Counted from the stretch's first letter, positions 40,950 through 50,256 are shown. The stretch is DNA of 64,000 nucleotides from Massilia phosphatilytica (GCF_002968015.1 NZ_PUIP01000006.1:248001-312000); one strand, 5' to 3'. Numbers and translations are program-made. The notes: generated from the letters alone by a model not told the origin.

Positions 40950-41515
40950 TGCAGCCCGCCCTCACCGTCGCCGCTGCCCAGCACGACATGCGCACGGCCT
41001 ACCTGGGCGGCGCGCCCGGCCTGTTCGTGTCGGGCACCGTCTGGACCATCGCAGGTTTCGTCTGCTTGTTGAAATCGCCGCAGGCTGCCGTCTGGGCCTT
41101 GTACGCGGGTGGCGTGCTGATCCATCCCCTGTCTTCCCTGCTGACCCGCCTCCTCGGGCGCTCCGGCAAGCATGCCGCCGGCAATCCGTTCGGCATGCTC
41201 GCGTTCGCGACGACGATCTGGATGATCCTGATGCTCGCCCTCGCCTACGGGATCGCCCTGTGGCGCATCGAGCTGTTCTTCCCCGCGATGCTGTTCGTGA
41301 TCGGGGGCCGCTACCTCACGTTCGCCACGCTGTTCGGCACGAAACTGTTCTGGATCTGCGGCGCCGCGCTGGCGCTGGCAGGCTACGGCCTGGCCGCCCT
41401 GCATGCGCCGCCCGCAGTCGGCGCGTTCACCGGCGGCGCCATCGAGATCGTTTTCGGCATCGTCGTGCTGGCGACCCAGCGCGGTACCGCACACGCGACT
41501 GCCGCATCGGCCTGA
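40949..41515 (+). CDS. Polytopic membrane protein coupled to psd, function unknown
   Basis: The product is 188 aa with about five to six hydrophobic helices, starting with PGLFVSGTVWTIAGFVCLL and ending near IEIVFGIVVLAT. A short GRSGKHAAGNPFG loop lies in the middle. I do not recognise a characterised family. The ATG at 40949 overlaps the psd stop codon. A link to phospholipid metabolism is only suggested by position. It is convergent with the LysR gene, 4 bp apart. Confidence 0.75.
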   Translation: MQPALTVAAAQHDMRTAYLGGAPGLFVSGTVWTIAGFVCLLKSPQAAVWALYAGGVLIHPLSSLLTRLLGRSGKHAAGNPFGMLAFATTIWMILMLALAYGIALWRIELFFPAMLFVIGGRYLTFATLFGTKLFWICGAALALAGYGLAALHAPPAVGAFTGGAIEIVFGIVVLATQRGTAHATAASA

Positions 41516-41519
41516 CCGC

Positions 41520-42431
41520 TCAGGCGGACTTGTCGCGGTCCTTGCAGAACACCTCGTCCAGCATGTCGAGGAACGCCCGCGTCTTCGCGGGCATCAGCCG
41601 CCGGCCGGGGAACACGGCCCAGCCCGTCGAACCCGGCAGATCCCAGTCAGGCAGCACGCGCACCAATTCCCCCTTCTTGACGTGCTTGGCCACGATGAAA
41701 TCCGTGCTCGCCGCGATGCCGGCCCCGCTGCACGCGATCTTCGCCAACAGTTGAGGCGAATTGGCGGTCAGCCGCGCCGTCAACGCCTTTTCCCAACGCA
41801 CCTTGCCCCGCTGCAGAATCCACGGCACGGCACCGCCGGAGCGGCTGAGGATGCACAGCAGGTCGTGCTGCAACAAGTCGTCCGGCTGCTCGGGCAAGCC
41901 CCGCCGCGCGAGATAGGACGGCGCGGCGTACAGGCCGAATTGCTGAATGGCGACGCGGCGTGCGGCAAGGGTCGAATCCTCGGGCAGGTCGCCCATGCGG
42001 ATCGCGATATCGAAGTTCTCCGCGACGAGGTCCACGCGCCGCGGCGACAAATCCAGTTCCAGCGACACGGCCGGATAGCGGTCCATGAATTGCGGAATCA
42101 TGTCGGCCATGACGACATTGGCGAAATCCTGCGGCATCGAAATGCGCAGCTTGCCGCTGGGTGCCGCCTGGCGGTGCTGGGCCAGCGCGCCGGCCGCCTC
42201 CACCTCTTCCGCCACCTTGCGCGCGTGCTCCAGCAGGCTCGCGCCGAACTCCGTCAGCATCAGGCGCCGCGTTGTCCGCTGCAACAGGCGCTCGCCCACG
42301 CTCGCCTCCAGCATCGCGATGCGGCGCGACACCGTCGACTTCGGCAAATCAAGGCGCTGCGCGGCCATGCTGAAACTGCCCGCCTCGACGATACGGGCAA
42401 ACAGCAGCAGGTCATTCGGTTCGACATCCAT
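41520..42431 (-). CDS. LysR-family transcriptional regulator
   Basis: The product is ~303 aa. The N-terminal winged HTH (LLLFARIVEAGSFSMAAQRL, then PKSTVSRRIAMLEASVG) is followed by a LysR substrate-binding domain (GKLRISMPQDFA onward). It belongs to the common group that controls divergent oxidoreductase genes. The start at 42431 fits the family length; an in-frame ATG at 42470 would add 13 residues. It is divergent from the azoreductase and pirin genes, which are its probable targets. Confidence 0.92.
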   Translation of the reverse strand: MDVEPNDLLLFARIVEAGSFSMAAQRLDLPKSTVSRRIAMLEASVGERLLQRTTRRLMLTEFGASLLEHARKVAEEVEAAGALAQHRQAAPSGKLRISMPQDFANVVMADMIPQFMDRYPAVSLELDLSPRRVDLVAENFDIAIRMGDLPEDSTLAARRVAIQQFGLYAAPSYLARRGLPEQPDDLLQHDLLCILSRSGGAVPWILQRGKVRWEKALTARLTANSPQLLAKIACSGAGIAASTDFIVAKHVKKGELVRVLPDWDLPGSTGWAVFPGRRLMPAKTRAFLDMLDEVFCKDRDKSA

Positions 42432-42547
42432 GGTAGAGGATTGTTCCACTAGTTGAATAATGTTATCCATTCTACCGTCTACCGCACGATATTTGGAACC
42501 GTTAAAGTGTCTACATCGAAACGCAAACCAACACGAAGGAAGACACC

Positions 42548-43141
42548 ATGAACATCCTGCAGATCAATTCCAGCCTGCGCGGCACCCAATCCGAATCGAC
42601 CCGCGTGGCCAATGCGATCGTCGCCAAGGTGGCCGCCGCCAATCCGGGCGCGACCGTCACCGTGCGCGACCTGGGCGCCAACCCGCATCCGGTGCTGGAC
42701 GAAGCGGCGCTGGGCGCCCTGTTCACCCCGGCCGACCAGCGCACGGCCGAACAGGCTGCCCGCGTGGCCCTGGACGACGCACTGATCGCCGAAGCGCAGG
42801 CCGCCGACGTGATCGTGCTCGGCGCCCCGATGTACAACTTCGGCATGCCGATCCAGCTCAAAGCGTGGTTCGACGCCATCGCCCGCGCCGGCGTGACCTT
42901 CCGCTACACGGAGAACGGTCCGGAAGGCCTGCTGAAGAACAAGAAGGTGTATGTGGCGACCGCCCGCGGCGGCATCTACCCGCTTGACGCCGACCCGCAA
43001 GTGCCGCACATCCGGATGCTGCTGAACTTCCTGGGCCTGACGGACCACCAGTTCATCTACTCGGCGGGCCTGGCGATGGGTCCGGAAGCGGCCGCGAAAG
43101 GCCAGGCCGACGCGGACGCCGCAGTCGCAGCACTGGCATAA
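42548..43141 (+). CDS. azoR: FMN-dependent NADH:quinone oxidoreductase/azoreductase
   Basis: The product is 197 aa with a flavodoxin-like fold: [16 protein letters not shown] (FMN phosphate loop), [20 protein letters not shown] (the APMYNF flavin-contact motif) and ATARGGIY. This is diagnostic for AzoR, which reduces quinones and azo compounds with two electrons from NADH and protects against quinone stress. GGAAGA lies before the ATG. It is followed at 29 bp by a pirin gene and is divergent from a LysR gene, a recurring arrangement. Confidence 0.95.
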   Translation: MNILQINSSLRGTQSESTRVANAIVAKVAAANPGATVTVRDLGANPHPVLDEAALGALFTPADQRTAEQAARVALDDALIAEAQAADVIVLGAPMYNFGMPIQLKAWFDAIARAGVTFRYTENGPEGLLKNKKVYVATARGGIYPLDADPQVPHIRMLLNFLGLTDHQFIYSAGLAMGPEAAAKGQADADAAVAALA

Positions 43142-43170
43142 ACCATCAATTCGCGTCCAGGAGAAAGATC

Positions 43171-44064
43171 ATGACCCAGCAAGTGCAAACCCAGGCCGTG
43201 GCCACCAGCCGCGGCGTCGAACGCCTGGTCGGCGGCCAGTTCGTGATGGACGGCGCAGGCGTCAAGATCAACCGCGTCCTGACGCAGCCCCTGCAGCGCC
43301 GCCTCGACCCGTTCCTGATGCTGGACGCGTTCGGCAGCGACAAGGCAGGCGATTACATCGCCGGCTTCCCGGAGCACCCGCACCGGGGCTTCGAAACCGT
43401 CACCTACATGCTGACGGGGAATATGCGCCACCGCGACAGCGCCGGCCATGAAGGTTCGATCACGAATGGCGGCGTGCAGTGGATGACGGCCGGCCGCGGC
43501 GTGATCCACTCGGAGATGCCGGAGCAGAACGAAGGCCTGATGGAAGGGTTCCAGCTGTGGCTCAACCTGGCCGCCAGGGACAAGATGAACGCACCGTGGT
43601 ACCGCGACATCCCCGCCGAGGCCGTCCCGCGTTTTACGCTGGCCTCGGGCGCGACCGTGCAAGTGATTGCCGGCAGCAGCCACGGCGTGGACGGCGCCGT
43701 GCAGCGCGACGTCACGGAACCGCTGTACCTGGACATCGAACTGCCCGCCGGCGCCACGTTCGAGCAGCCGCTGCCGGCCGGGCACAACGCGTTCCTGTAC
43801 GTGTTCCGCGGCGAGGTCGTCGTCGAGGGTAAAGCCGTGCCGCAGGCGCGCATGGCAATCCTCGACAACGCCAAGGCCGCCGACGGCGTCCGCATCAAGG
43901 CGTCGCAACCGTCGCGCCTGCTGCTGATCGCGGGCCGGCCGCTGAACGAGCCGATCGCGCAATACGGCCCGTTCGTGATGAACACGCAGGCCGAGGTGTT
44001 CCAGGCCGTCGAGGACTTCCGTAACGGGAAGTTCACGGACAGCACGGCGGCTTCCGCAGCCTGA
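43171..44064 (+). CDS. Pirin-family cupin protein
   Basis: The product is 297 aa with two cupin domains. The N-terminal cupin has the pirin motif EHPHRGFETVTYML and later VQWMTAGRGVIHSEMP, which supply the His and Glu iron ligands. The C-terminal cupin holds FLYVFRGEV. YhhW/pirin proteins can be quercetin dioxygenases or act as redox-sensing cofactors. It is co-directional with azoR (29-bp gap) and shares the probable LysR control. GGAGAAAG precedes the ATG. Confidence 0.95.
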   Translation: MTQQVQTQAVATSRGVERLVGGQFVMDGAGVKINRVLTQPLQRRLDPFLMLDAFGSDKAGDYIAGFPEHPHRGFETVTYMLTGNMRHRDSAGHEGSITNGGVQWMTAGRGVIHSEMPEQNEGLMEGFQLWLNLAARDKMNAPWYRDIPAEAVPRFTLASGATVQVIAGSSHGVDGAVQRDVTEPLYLDIELPAGATFEQPLPAGHNAFLYVFRGEVVVEGKAVPQARMAILDNAKAADGVRIKASQPSRLLLIAGRPLNEPIAQYGPFVMNTQAEVFQAVEDFRNGKFTDSTAASAA

Positions 44065-44078
44065 TCGTCCAAGTTTTC

Positions 44079-44126
44079 CGCGCGGGCGGACTGTCACGCG
44101 GTGGCGGTCCCCCGCGCGTTTTCTTT
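44079..44126 (+). terminator. Terminator after the pirin gene
   Basis: CGCGCGGG (44079-44086) pairs with CCCGCGCG (44111-44118) around a 24-base loop that holds a further GGAC/GTCC pairing. A T-rich tail (TTTTCTTTTCTT) follows. Confidence 0.75.
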
Positions 44127-44172
44127 TCTTGGTCTACACTAGCGCGCATCGCATGATTTACGTTCGCTAACG

Positions 44173-44658
44173 ATGCCGCTGCTTCCCGTCATTTCGTCCC
44201 TGCTGTCCCGCGCCAGCCGCGCCCTCGGCCTGGAAAGCGTCGACGCCTTCCCGCCCGGCCACCGCTACGCCCACACGCGCTGGGACCGCGCCTATTTCGA
44301 CATCGCCTCCGACCTCACCGCGGACCAGATGGAAACGGCGATCTGCGCAGCCATCACGAACACGCCGACCGTGTTCGCCCACATCGCCCATCCGACGCCG
44401 CGCATGCAGCGCGCGCTGCTGGCCATCATCCACGCGCGCCTGCGCCGCGGCAGCACGGCGCCGACGGACCTCGTCGCGATGCTGATCGACGCCTGCGACA
44501 GCCCGCGCACGCCCGAAGCCCTGCCCGGCCTCCGCGCGGCGCTGGCATCGACCGAAGGCTACGACCCGTCGATGCGCATCGCCCACCTGCAGGCGTGGCT
44601 GGCCGACATGCCGGCCGCCTTCGACGTCATCGAAGCGCCGGTGCGGGTACGGGGCTGA
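44173..44658 (+). CDS. Hypothetical soluble protein
   Basis: The product is 161 aa and helical. It has an LSRASRALGLES opening and a block HTRWDRAYFDIASDLTADQM. No signal, transmembrane segment or catalytic motif is apparent, and the family is not recognised. It follows a terminator, so it has its own promoter. Its 3' end overlaps the convergent acyltransferase gene by 32 bp. No ribosome site of good quality precedes the ATG at 44173. Confidence 0.7.
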   Translation: MPLLPVISSLLSRASRALGLESVDAFPPGHRYAHTRWDRAYFDIASDLTADQMETAICAAITNTPTVFAHIAHPTPRMQRALLAIIHARLRRGSTAPTDLVAMLIDACDSPRTPEALPGLRAALASTEGYDPSMRIAHLQAWLADMPAAFDVIEAPVRVRG

Positions 44659-45775
44659 GCGCCGCATCCCACCGTGCGCGCAGGCGCATGAACGGCGTCT
44701 CGACAAGGCGATACAACAGCCACCCGGCGGCCAGCGACGCCACCATGCAGGCGACAATCGTCACAGGCGCCTCCGCGCGGTAGCCCGCCTGCGCCATCCG
44801 CGCCGCTACAAGGACGCTCACGGATTTGTGCGTCAGGTAGAGTGCGTACGACCACAGCGCGAGGCTGGCCGCGCCCGGCACGCGCACGCGATGCAGCAGC
44901 GACCCCGGCGCCAGCGCGGCGAGGATCAGCAGTGCAAAGCCGAGCGCCAGCAGCGGGTAGCCGGCCACCGTCTGCGCGAACGCGTAATGATCGGCCAGGA
45001 ACCATGCGAACGTGGCGCCGATGACGAGCACGCCCGCCGCCAGCAGCGCATTGCCGTACGCAAGGATGCGGCGCCACAGACCGGGCGCACGGTGCTTCAT
45101 CAGTGCGAGTGCGACGCCTGCCAGCAATTCGTCGGCGCGGCACCAGCTGGAGTAATAGATGTACTGGTAGTAGTACCCAAGTCGGTTAGTTGCATCCTGA
45201 CCGTCCTGCCAGATCGTGGCGCGGGCCAGCATCCCGCCCGCCACGGCCAGCAGCAACGCGCACCACGCCCAGCGCAGGTGCACGCCTCCCCGCCCGAGCG
45301 CTGCACCGCACAGGGCGGCGGCGGGCAACACCATATAGAACTGTTCCTCGATGCACAGCGACCACGCGTGCGAAAACGCGGTGCCCGGTTCCAGGTGGAT
45401 GTTCTGCGTGAAGGTGAGGTATTGCCACAGCGGCAGCATGTCTGCGTCGCCGCGCCATGCCGGCCACAGCGCGTACAGTGCCAGCACTACCCAGAAATTG
45501 GGGAGCGTGCGCAGCAGCCGCCGGCCGTAAAACCGTGCGAGCCCGAAGCCGCGCGCCGAACCGAGCGCCCCGAAAATCTGGTTGCCGATCAGGTAGCCGG
45601 ACAGCGCGAAGAACAGGTCGACGCCGGCCCAACCCATCGTCCCGACCCAGCCGAAGGTGGGCGCGTCGCTGACGAACAGCGTGTAGTGGTGCAGCACGAC
45701 GAGCGTGACCGCAAGCGCGCGCAAGGTGTCGAGGCCGTGGATGCGGGACGCAGTCCCCGTATTGACGCCGTCCAT
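44627..45775 (-). CDS. Acyltransferase-3 family membrane protein (OafA/YrhL-like)
   Basis: The product is 382 aa with about ten helices. It starts HGLDTLRALAVTLVVLHHY, with the conserved R-x-x-A and HH catalytic-type pair. ALSGYLIGNQIFG and FYGRRLLRTLPNFW (R-R-x-x-R-x-x-P) follow, then WSLCIEEQFYM. These are the hallmark motifs of integral-membrane O-acyltransferases that modify LPS, peptidoglycan or exopolysaccharide. There is no fused SGNH domain. It is divergent from the aspartoacylase-like gene. The first 71 codons of the window belong to a similar gene. Confidence 0.93.
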   Translation of the reverse strand: MDGVNTGTASRIHGLDTLRALAVTLVVLHHYTLFVSDAPTFGWVGTMGWAGVDLFFALSGYLIGNQIFGALGSARGFGLARFYGRRLLRTLPNFWVVLALYALWPAWRGDADMLPLWQYLTFTQNIHLEPGTAFSHAWSLCIEEQFYMVLPAAALCGAALGRGGVHLRWAWCALLLAVAGGMLARATIWQDGQDATNRLGYYYQYIYYSSWCRADELLAGVALALMKHRAPGLWRRILAYGNALLAAGVLVIGATFAWFLADHYAFAQTVAGYPLLALGFALLILAALAPGSLLHRVRVPGAASLALWSYALYLTHKSVSVLVAARMAQAGYRAEAPVTIVACMVASLAAGWLLYRLVETPFMRLRARWDAALSPVPAPALR

Positions 45776-45866
45776 GCTGACATTCTTCTACGAAAACCAC
45801 GGATGATGCCATGTGCAGGGCCGGCACGCTACAATGCCCGCATTCTTTCTTCTTGGAACACGACGC

Positions 45867-46841
45867 ATGATCCCCGCCAGCCAGCTGCACTTCAAATCCG
45901 TCAACTACACCGGCCAGGGCCCCGGCCCGAAAGTCATCATCATGGGCGCCACGCACGGCAACGAGAAGTGCGGCACCCAGGCTATCCAGCGGATCATGGC
46001 GGAGATCGACGCCGGAACACTCCCCATCGTGAACGGCAGCGTGACCTTCGTCCCCATCGTCAACCCGAAAGCCTATGCGCAAAATACGCGCTCGGGCGAC
46101 CGCAACCTGAACCGCGACCTGTCGCCGAAAGCGGAACCGCACGACTTCGAAGACCACGTCGCCAACTGGCTGTGCCCGCTGCTGGCACAGCACGACGTGC
46201 TGCTGGACCTGCACTCGTTCAATGCCGCGCACGGCGAACCGTTCGTGATGGTCGGCCCGCTCGACAACGACGGTCCGCTGGAACCCTTCGCCCACATGCG
46301 CAAGGAACGGGCGCTGGCGCGCCGCCTGGGCGTGCGCCGCTTCGTCACGGGCTGGATGGCCGCGTACGGCGGGGGCGTACAGCGCCGCTCGCGCGGCAAC
46401 GCGCAGGAACTGCAGACGGTGCTCCGCTACGGCATGGGCACGACGGAATACATGCGCAGCACGGGCGGCTACGCGCTCACGCTCGAATGCGGCCAGCACC
46501 TCGACCCGCGCGCGCCCGATGTCGCCTACACGGCCATCATGAACACCCTCGCCTTCCTGAAGATCATCGACGCGCCGGAACCGGAACCCGTCCCGTTCGA
46601 ACAGATGGAAGCGCTGCAGATGGTCGTCGTGCACGACAAGCTCGACGCCGGCGACCAGTTCACGCGCCAGTGGGCCAGCTTCGACCCGCTCGCGGAAGGC
46701 GAACAGATCGGCGTGCGCGCGGACGGCACGCCCGTCGTCGCAGAATTCGCGGGCCGCATCCTGTTCCCGGACGTGAACGCCCAGCCGAACCACGAGTGGT
46801 ACTACCTCACGCGTCCGAATCCCGCGTTCGGCCGCGAGTGA
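45867..46841 (+). CDS. Succinylglutamate desuccinylase/aspartoacylase-family zinc hydrolase
   Basis: The product is 324 aa. The zinc-carboxypeptidase-like core is visible: MGATHGNEKCGTQA (His and Glu ligands), NPKAYAQNTRSGDRNLNRDL (Asn-Arg substrate block), LLDLHSFNA (His ligand) and TLECGQH (catalytic Glu). A C-terminal beta domain follows. AstE/aspartoacylase members cleave N-acyl amino acids. No arginine-succinyl pathway gene is adjacent, so the substrate is open. The ATG at 45867 has TTGGA at fair spacing and begins just before the first strand. Confidence 0.9.
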   Translation: MIPASQLHFKSVNYTGQGPGPKVIIMGATHGNEKCGTQAIQRIMAEIDAGTLPIVNGSVTFVPIVNPKAYAQNTRSGDRNLNRDLSPKAEPHDFEDHVANWLCPLLAQHDVLLDLHSFNAAHGEPFVMVGPLDNDGPLEPFAHMRKERALARRLGVRRFVTGWMAAYGGGVQRRSRGNAQELQTVLRYGMGTTEYMRSTGGYALTLECGQHLDPRAPDVAYTAIMNTLAFLKIIDAPEPEPVPFEQMEALQMVVVHDKLDAGDQFTRQWASFDPLAEGEQIGVRADGTPVVAEFAGRILFPDVNAQPNHEWYYLTRPNPAFGRE

Positions 46842-46909
46842 AGCGGCAGCCTGCGGGGTGACACGGACGGTGCTACGATGTCAGGCACCGTCCACGCCGC
46901 CTCCAGACC

Positions 46910-47521
46910 ATGTCGCCGAACACGCTCCTGCTCATCCTCAGCATCCACGCACTGGCCCTGATCTCACCGGGGCCCGACTTCGCCGTCGTGACACGCACCG
47001 CCATCGTGTCCGGACGCCGCGCCGGCCTGTGGGCCGCGGCCGGTGTCGCGACGGCCATCGGCATCTACGTCCTCATCTCGGTCCTCGGCATGTCGCTCGT
47101 GCTGGCCGCGTTGCCGGGGCTGTCGCGCATCCTGGCCGTCGTCGGCGCGCTGTACCTCGCCTGGCTCGGCATCCAATGCCTGCGTTCGCGCGGCCAGTTG
47201 CCCGACGCGCAGGCGGCCCAGGGCGGCCGCAAGACCTTCGTCAGCGGCTTCCTCACGAACCTGCTCAATCCAAAGGCCATGCTGTATTTCGGCTCGGTCC
47301 TGTCCCAGGCATTGAAGCCGGGCCTGGCCGCGACCGACGTCGCCCTGCTCTGGACCCTGCTCGTCGCCGAGTCGCTGCTGTGGTTCGCGCTCGTCGCGCT
47401 GCTGTTCTCGTCGCGCCCCGTGCTGGCGTGGCTGCGCGCGCGCCTCGTCTGGCTCGACCGGACGGTGGGTGCCGTGCTGCTCGTGCTGGCCGCCAAGGTC
47501 TCGCTGCTCGCCGTGCGCTGA
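46910..47521 (+). CDS. LysE/RhtB-family amino-acid exporter
   Basis: The product is 203 aa with six helices. The ISPGPDFAVVTRTAIVSGRR block in loop 1, given as ISPGPDFAVVTR, is the family signature, and GFLTNLLNPKAMLYF is the second. These export basic or neutral amino acids and related compounds. The opposite strand contains a long open frame extending from the LpxB-N-like gene (46964-47773), which is discussed separately. Codon periodicity clearly supports LysE on the plus strand. Confidence 0.94.
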   Translation: MSPNTLLLILSIHALALISPGPDFAVVTRTAIVSGRRAGLWAAAGVATAIGIYVLISVLGMSLVLAALPGLSRILAVVGALYLAWLGIQCLRSRGQLPDAQAAQGGRKTFVSGFLTNLLNPKAMLYFGSVLSQALKPGLAATDVALLWTLLVAESLLWFALVALLFSSRPVLAWLRARLVWLDRTVGAVLLVLAAKVSLLAVR

Positions 47522-47773
47522 GCGCCGGATCAGCTGCAGGTTGCGCAGGTAGATCGCGACGCCGAGGCCCTGCCCGGCGACGAACACCGGGTCGCGCCGG
47601 TGCACCGCATAGACGAGCAGCACGAGCGCGCCGCAGATGCTCAAATACCAGAACGACACGGGAATCACGCTGCGGCGATCGCGCTCGCTGGCCAGCCACT
47701 GGATGACGAACCGGCCCATGAACACGGCCTGGCCGCCAAAGCCCAGCAGCAGCCACGCCTTCTCGTCAGCCAT
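46964..47773 (-). CDS. Lipid-A-disaccharide-synthase N-terminal-like (LABN) protein whose frame runs on antisense to LysE
   Basis: Only the first ~85 codons (about 47520-47773) look like the family. MADEKAWLLLGFGGQAVFMG, then RFVIQWLASERDRRSVIPVSFWYLS and NLQLIRR (quoted in short parts) match small LABN membrane proteins of ~90-100 aa with three helices. No stop follows: the frame continues to 46964 through low-complexity Gln/Arg/Glu residues antisense to LysE. Either the stop was lost or the protein truly has this tail. LABN proteins occur with PAP2 and GT2/GT39 genes, as here, and overlap PAP2 by 8 bp. The short form is most likely the functional part. Confidence 0.6.
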   Translation of the reverse strand: MADEKAWLLLGFGGQAVFMGRFVIQWLASERDRRSVIPVSFWYLSICGALVLLVYAVHRRDPVFVAGQGLGVAIYLRNLQLIRRSAHGEQRDLGGQHEQHGTHRPVEPDEARAQPRQHGARREQQRDEREPQQRLGDEQGPEQGDVGRGQARLQCLGQDRAEIQHGLWIEQVREEAADEGLAAALGRLRVGQLAARTQALDAEPGEVQRADDGQDARQPRQRGQHERHAEDRDEDVDADGRRDTGRGPQAGAASGHDGGACHDGEVGPR

Positions 47774-48653
47774 CGTCCCGCCTCCTCTGCACCCGCTGGA
47801 CGAGCCGCACCAGGCCGAGCCGGGGCGACCACCAGCGCAGCCACGCCGCGCCGGCCGTCCACGCTTTCCTGGCAGGGTCCGGCGGCGCCCGCGACAAACA
47901 GCCCATCTCCCAGGCACCGCACGCGAGGCACACGATCGCGAGCAGGCGCTGCGCCGGCAACACCACCGGCACGCCGATGTGGCGGCTGACCATCAGGCTC
48001 GCCGCCACGGCCATCAGCACCGACCCCGCCGCCATGCCGGCCCGTCCCGCGGTATCCAACGGTGCGGGCCAGCGCGCCTGGAGCGCGAGGCCGAGCCAGG
48101 CGCCCAGCCAGCCGCCCAGCATGCCCCACAGGATGTCGAGCGGCCAGTGCACGCCGACCATGATGCGCGACAGCCCGACGAGACTGGCCAGCATCAGCAG
48201 CAGGCCGCGCCACAGCCGCCGGCCCTGCCGACCCATGATCCAGATGCCGGCCAGCGCGAACGCGGCCGCGGCATGGCCGGACGGGAAGGACACGCGGCGA
48301 TAGGCCGGTCCGGCCTGGTGAAACGCATCGCTCGCGAGCACGGACAGCGGGCGCGGCACGTCGACGAATACCTTGGTGACCTGGGTCCACAGGCCCGCCA
48401 CGACGGCCGCCAGCAGCGCCGCCCAGAACAGGCGCGGCGCGCGCCGGATCCAGGGCAGGACGAGCGCCAGCGCCACCGCGCCATCGCCCAGCATCGTCAG
48501 GTGAAACCACACGGGATCACCGACGGCACGGCCGCCGTGGTTCAGCCACAGGAACAGCGCCCGATTGGTGCCCGTGCCCAGGATGCCGGCCACGAGCACC
48601 AGCGCGACGGCGGGCGGCAACCAGGCCCACGGAGAACGCAAGGATGCGGGCAT
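47766..48653 (-). CDS. PAP2-family membrane phosphatase
   Basis: The product is 295 aa with six or more helices. The three PAP2 motifs are present: KVFVDVPRP (KxxxxxxRP), PSGHA and SRIMVGVHWPLDILWG (SRxxxxxHxxxD). Such enzymes remove phosphate from undecaprenyl pyrophosphate, phosphatidylglycerophosphate or lipid A. The gene has 4 bp between its start and the GT39 stop, and its own stop overlaps the LABN start. A role in recycling polyprenyl phosphate or lipid A dephosphorylation fits the operon (inference). Confidence 0.93.
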   Translation of the reverse strand: MPASLRSPWAWLPPAVALVLVAGILGTGTNRALFLWLNHGGRAVGDPVWFHLTMLGDGAVALALVLPWIRRAPRLFWAALLAAVVAGLWTQVTKVFVDVPRPLSVLASDAFHQAGPAYRRVSFPSGHAAAAFALAGIWIMGRQGRRLWRGLLLMLASLVGLSRIMVGVHWPLDILWGMLGGWLGAWLGLALQARWPAPLDTAGRAGMAAGSVLMAVAASLMVSRHIGVPVVLPAQRLLAIVCLACGAWEMGCLSRAPPDPARKAWTAGAAWLRWWSPRLGLVRLVQRVQRRRDDG

Positions 48654-48657
48654 GGCG

Positions 48658-50256
48658 TCACCTGTCGATCCGCACCAGCAGCACGCCGCCTTCGCGGAAC
48701 AGCACGCGGACGCGGACAGATGGCGGCAAGCTGCCCAGCGCATCGCTGCGCGTGAGGAGAACGTCACCCGGGCGCGGCGCGTCCGTCGCGGGCGTGACTG
48801 CGGCGCGGTAGACGGAGAAGCTGGGCACGTTGATGCGCCAGCTGTGCACCGGCCAGCCGCCTTGCCGGGCCAGCAGCGCGGCCCGCTTGACGGGGCCCTG
48901 CTGCACCTCGGCCGCGGCGGGCAGCAGCAGGCCGCCGACCGCGTACGAACAGGCCAGCGCGGCCGCGACAAGGCGGGGCCAGGCCGCACCGCCGCGGCCG
49001 GGCCACAGCACGAGCAGTAGCACGCCCGCCACCAGCGCGAGCGCCTGCACGCGCCACGCCGGGTCGAACACGTCGGCCCGCGCCAGCGCTTCGCGCACGT
49101 ACGCGTTGCGCGCGCCCGGCGCGACATGGCGCAGTACGCGCGGCAAGGACGCGACGGTGACGACCAGCAGCAGCGCGGGCAACAGGGCCGCCACCCGGCT
49201 GCGCAGCGCATGGCGCCGGCGCGCCATCAGGATGAACAGCGGTGTCGCGCCGTACAGCAGGTAATGGGGCAGCTTGGTCCCCGCCAGCGTGAAGAAGCCG
49301 AGGACGAACAGGAACCAGCACCACAGCACCGTATCGAGGGGTGAGGCGCGCAGCCGCCGTACGCCAGGGAGCGTGGCGAGCAGGAGACGCGTGTACGGCA
49401 GCACGAGCAGCAGCACGACCGGCACGTAGAAGAACGGACTGCCGACATGGCCTTGCAGCGGGACGAGGAAGCGCTCGACGTTGTGGCGCATGATGAAGCC
49501 GGCCAGGAAAGCGTCGCCGCGGGCTGCGTATTCCAGCGCATACCACGGCCCTGCGACGGCGAGCAGGATCAGCCAGCCGACCGGGTCGCGCACGGCGCGC
49601 CACCAGCCGGCCATCCGTCCCTGCACGAAGAACGCGAGCGCGCTCGCCGCACCCGGCACGAGCAGCGCGACGGGTCCCTTCGTCAGCACGCCGAGCGCGA
49701 TCCAGAAGAACGCACGGCGGCGCCAGCGCGGGCGTGGATCGACCAGCTCGCGGTAGACGTCGAACAGCGCCAGCGCGAGGAACAGGTTCAACAGGGCATC
49801 GGCGATGGCGCCCCGGCCGATCACGACGACGCCGGCGCTCGTCGCGGCAATGACCGCGGCGGCACGGGCCGTATCGACGTCGAGGACGCGGCGGGTGAAG
49901 GCGTGGATGGCCGCGATCCAGCCGGTCGCCGCGAGCGCGGACGGCAGCCGCAGCGCGAACTCGTCGAGGCCAAACAGGCGCACGGACGCGGCCTGCAGCC
50001 AGTAGATGAGGATCGGCTTGTCGAAGCGGGGCTGGCCGTTCAGCCACGTCGACACATAGTCGCCGCGCGCCAGCATTTCCCGCGTCGCTTCGCCGAACGC
50101 GCCCTCGTCCACGTCGAACAGCGGGATCGCTCCCAGCTTGTGGAACAGCCCGAGCCACACGGCCGCCGCGAGCAGCGCCGGCCACGCCCACGTCGCCGGC
50201 ACGGCGCGCGCGCCGGACGGGCGGACCGGTCCTGCCTCGCCGCGCGCCGCGCTCAT
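48658..50256 (-). CDS. ArnT-like glycosyltransferase family 39 protein
   Basis: The product is 532 aa with 11-12 helices. The first loop has the acidic DVDEGAFGEATREML pattern (Asp-Glu) of GT39/ArnT enzymes, then GQPRFDKPILIYWLQA, which is the ArnT-type KPPL-like block. These enzymes move a sugar from a polyprenyl-phosphate donor onto lipid A or protein outside the inner membrane. It overlaps the GT2 gene by ATGA; GT2 enzymes of the ArnC type make the donor. No arnA or arnB gene is near, so aminoarabinose is not implied. Confidence 0.92.
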   Translation of the reverse strand: MSAARGEAGPVRPSGARAVPATWAWPALLAAAVWLGLFHKLGAIPLFDVDEGAFGEATREMLARGDYVSTWLNGQPRFDKPILIYWLQAASVRLFGLDEFALRLPSALAATGWIAAIHAFTRRVLDVDTARAAAVIAATSAGVVVIGRGAIADALLNLFLALALFDVYRELVDPRPRWRRRAFFWIALGVLTKGPVALLVPGAASALAFFVQGRMAGWWRAVRDPVGWLILLAVAGPWYALEYAARGDAFLAGFIMRHNVERFLVPLQGHVGSPFFYVPVVLLLVLPYTRLLLATLPGVRRLRASPLDTVLWCWFLFVLGFFTLAGTKLPHYLLYGATPLFILMARRRHALRSRVAALLPALLLVVTVASLPRVLRHVAPGARNAYVREALARADVFDPAWRVQALALVAGVLLLVLWPGRGGAAWPRLVAAALACSYAVGGLLLPAAAEVQQGPVKRAALLARQGGWPVHSWRINVPSFSVYRAAVTPATDAPRPGDVLLTRSDALGSLPPSVRVRVLFREGGVLLVRIDR

